Part shown: positions 6,290 to 7,901 of the stretch, piece after piece
Numbering within the stretch: position 1 is the first letter of the stretch
Layout: the number at the start of each line of letters is the position of its first letter
NCBI GenBank assembly: GCA_003155335.1
Contig: PMCG01000028.1
Coordinates: forward strand, 5,884-13,784
DNA length: 7,901 nt
DNA from: Acidobacteriota bacterium
Lineage (GTDB): Bacteria; Acidobacteriota; Vicinamibacteria; Fen-336
Reading direction: 5' to 3'
Notes under the pieces: generated by a model
What the model was told of the DNA's origin: nothing
What the model saw: the letters and a program-made list of their open reading frames with translations, nothing else
The model's database searches: none
Made by a program: the position numbers and the translations under genes

Positions 6290-6771
6290 AACGAAGGCTC
6301 CCGCTTCCGGCGCCATTCGATGAGCTGGAAGGCAGCCGCGCCCACGATCGCGTTGAGCGTGGCTCGTTCCGCGAGTGTGAGCGCCGGCAAGTCGCGTAGC
6401 GGCACCTCGAAGACCGCGGCAAAACGGCCGAGCAACCACATGTCGAGGAGCGCGGCGACGAACAGCGTTGCGAACTGGGCGGGGAAGTTGCTGATCAGGA
6501 AGCGACGGCCCACCTGGCCGACGGCGAACGCCATCAGGACGCGCGCCAACCCGAGCAGCCCCAGCACTGGTCCGCCGAACGCCAGGTCCTGCGCCCAAGC
6601 GGCAGCGGCGCCGACCAGCATGCCAGGGGTCTCGCCGCGCGTGAGGCACACGAAGACGGTGATGATCAGGAATGGATCGAGCAGTGCGGCGTGCGCAGGA
6701 ACGAGCAGCGAAAGCCCTGACTGGAAGAGCAGCGCCGCCGCGATGAGCATACCGGCCCAGAGCACCGTCAT
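6286..6771 (-). CDS. mreD: Rod shape-determining protein MreD
   Basis: The 161-aa hydrophobic inner-membrane protein has the usual MreD length. It has about five predicted membrane segments: about 4-24, 29-44, 51-66, 71-89 and 98-121, with another hydrophobic stretch near 138-151. The conserved MreD region AQDLAFGGPVLGLLGLARVL (60-79), with its Gly-Leu turn inside the membrane, is recognisable. MreD links MreC and MreB filaments to the PBP2-RodA synthase, although its biochemical role is poorly defined even in model species. The ATG at 6771-6769 overlaps the mreC stop as ATGA and has a strong GGAGG 7 nt upstream inside mreC. The stop in turn overlaps the GTG start of mrdA. The C-terminus is basic (EWRRKREPSL), in line with a cytoplasmic tail. 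Identity rests on hydropathy, the motif and operon position together. Confidence 0.93.
   Translation of the reverse strand: MTVLWAGMLIAAALLFQSGLSLLVPAHAALLDPFLIITVFVCLTRGETPGMLVGAAAAWAQDLAFGGPVLGLLGLARVLMAFAVGQVGRRFLISNFPAQFATLFVAALLDMWLLGRFAAVFEVPLRDLPALTLAERATLNAIVGAAAFQLIEWRRKREPSL
6298..6302 (-). promoter_or_regulatory. Ribosome binding site that decides the mrdA start
   Basis: GGGAG lies 8 nt before the GTG at 6289 and within the mreD coding sequence. The competing upstream ATG at 6316 lacks any purine-rich Shine-Dalgarno. This supports the GTG as the mrdA start. Confidence 0.6.
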
Positions 6772-7625
6772 CGCACGCCCTCCGGCGTCTCCAGCGACTC
6801 GTCGGGCATGCGCACGAGCAGGACCTCCTCCAACTCGTCAAAACGCGTCGACGGAACGACGAAGACGTCCCTGACCAGCCCGGCGGCGGGCAGGACGCGG
6901 GAGACTAGTCCGACCGTGAGGCCTTTGGGGTATATCTGGTCCAGGCCCGAGGTCACTACCGTGTCGCCCACCTTCACGTCGGCCAGGGCAGGGACGAAGC
7001 GCATCGGCAGGTCGCCCGAATCGCTTTCGTCGCTCAGACCCTCGAGCACCCCGATCGTGCGACTGCGCTCGATCAGCACGCCCACGCCACTGTCGCGATC
7101 GAGGATCAGTTGCACTTTGGCGGCGTGCGGCCCGAGCGCGACGACCCTGCCGACCACCCCTGATGGGCTGATGACGGGCATGTCGAGCGTCACACCGTCG
7201 GCGCGACCTTTGTTCAGCGTGACCGTGTTGGCCCACGACGTGCCGTTTCTCGCCACCAGCTCGGCAGCGATCGTCTCCAGTGGCAGGAGCGCGCGCAGGC
7301 CCAGAGTCTCGCGCAGGCGCGCGGCCTGCTGCGCCAGGTGTTCGCGCTGCTCCATGGCCAGCTCCAGCTCGCGCACGCGCTGACTCAGCCGCAGGCTCTC
7401 CTCGCGCGCGCCGCGCAGATCGACGTAGCGGTGATAGGTGGCGCCCAGGCCGCGACCGCTCGCGGCCAAGAGGCGCTGGCAGGGAGTGATCGCAGAGATC
7501 ACCAATTGCTCGAGCAACGGCACGTGCTGGTCCGTCTCCACTTGCCAGCTGATGGCCAACAGGTGCGCGACGACGAGCGCTGCCAGCACCAGCTGATTGC
7601 GGTGGGCGCTCGGGCTGATTGCCAT
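6768..7625 (-). CDS. mreC: Rod shape-determining protein MreC
   Basis: The 285-aa bitopic membrane protein scaffolds the elongasome and activates PBP2-RodA from the periplasm. It has a short cytoplasmic N-terminus, one membrane segment (about 11-29, QLVLAALVVAHLLAISWQV) and a coiled coil (about 68-108, including LRLSQRVRELELAMEQREH) typical of MreC dimerisation. The two-lobed beta domain follows (about 117-275). It includes VARNGTSWANTVTLNKG (124-140), the near-invariant GVVGRVVALGPHAAKVQLI (156-174), DRDSGVGVLIERSRTIGVLEG (176-196) and the KVGDTVVTSGLDQIYPKGL stretch (218-236). Length is close to the family norm. The ATG at 7625-7623 sits 43 bp after the mreB stop with only a weak GAGCAG-like Shine-Dalgarno. 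A hairpin in that spacer may tune its level relative to mreB. The stop overlaps the mreD start. Confidence 0.95.
   Translation of the reverse strand: MAISPSAHRNQLVLAALVVAHLLAISWQVETDQHVPLLEQLVISAITPCQRLLAASGRGLGATYHRYVDLRGAREESLRLSQRVRELELAMEQREHLAQQAARLRETLGLRALLPLETIAAELVARNGTSWANTVTLNKGRADGVTLDMPVISPSGVVGRVVALGPHAAKVQLILDRDSGVGVLIERSRTIGVLEGLSDESDSGDLPMRFVPALADVKVGDTVVTSGLDQIYPKGLTVGLVSRVLPAAGLVRDVFVVPSTRFDELEEVLLVRMPDESLETPEGVR
6779..6783 (-). promoter_or_regulatory. Strong ribosome binding site of mreD
   Basis: GGAGG is placed 7 nt before the mreD ATG, inside the last codons of mreC. It is the best Shine-Dalgarno in the operon and fixes the mreD start at the ATGA overlap. Confidence 0.7.
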
Positions 7626-7640
7626 GGGTTCTGCTCGGTA

Positions 7641-7660
7641 CGGGCGCCGCCTGGCGCCCG
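7641..7660 (-). promoter_or_regulatory. Perfect hairpin in the mreB-mreC spacer
   Basis: On the mRNA sense strand CGGGCGCC, the loop AGGC and GGCGCCCG form a perfect, all-GC 8-bp stem with a 4-nt loop. It fills much of the 43-bp spacer between the mreB stop and the mreC start. No U-tract follows, so full intrinsic termination is unlikely. A 3'-end stabiliser for an mreB transcript, a pause or a partial attenuator lowering mreCD relative to mreB is more likely, but this is inference. Confidence 0.5.
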
Positions 7661-7668
7661 GGGTCGCC

Positions 7669-7901
<233 letters not shown>

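Noticed and set aside
6290..6841. Upstream extension of the mrdA frame to about 785 residues.
   Set aside because: The extra part is the off-frame reading of mreD, rich in Arg and Ala. The GTG at 6289 has a Shine-Dalgarno and a GTGA overlap, and gives a normal PBP2 N-terminus with its membrane anchor.

Overview
The window is GC-rich bacterial chromosome carrying a conserved cell-elongation (elongasome) gene cluster on the minus strand and the end of one plus-strand signalling gene. Read along the minus strand, from high to low coordinates, the order is mreB (C-terminal end only), mreC, mreD, mrdA (PBP2), rodA, a 329-bp gap, rng (RNase G/E family) and a 78-codon ORF that I cannot name. The plus-strand gene at the left edge encodes the end of a GAF plus SpoIIE/RsbU-type PP2C phosphatase and converges on the small ORF. 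The mre-mrdA-rodA-rng arrangement, the high GC and the style of the small ORF suggest a Gram-negative rod from the former Deltaproteobacteria (Myxococcota or Binatota-like). That assignment is inference; no rRNA or tRNA gene is present to test it.

The elongasome genes form one tight transcription unit. MreB is the cytoplasmic actin-like filament. MreC is the single-pass periplasmic scaffold, MreD the multi-spanning partner, PBP2 the transpeptidase and RodA the SEDS glycosyltransferase paired with it. After a 43-bp mreB-mreC spacer holding a perfect 8-bp hairpin, the next three junctions are all 4-nt stop/start overlaps: ATGA (mreC-mreD), GTGA (mreD-mrdA) and TTGA (mrdA-rodA). This implies translational coupling.

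The 329-bp space between rodA and rng is the only sizeable non-coding stretch. I find no convincing protein, RNA gene or terminator in it. It does end in a perfect 9-bp stem with a 4-nt loop that buries both the Shine-Dalgarno sequence and the AUG of rng. RNase E in E. coli controls its own mRNA through a structured leader, so a self-regulatory leader is a plausible reading here. rng is followed by the small ORF through a GTGA overlap, and an 8-bp hairpin lies where that ORF meets the phosphatase gene.

Most of the window is ordinary core-genome content. No mobile element, CRISPR array or defence system was found. The points worth a second look are the rng start-site hairpin and its leader, the small coupled ORF, two insertions in RodA, a Cys3His putative zinc site in PBP2 and the mreB-mreC hairpin.
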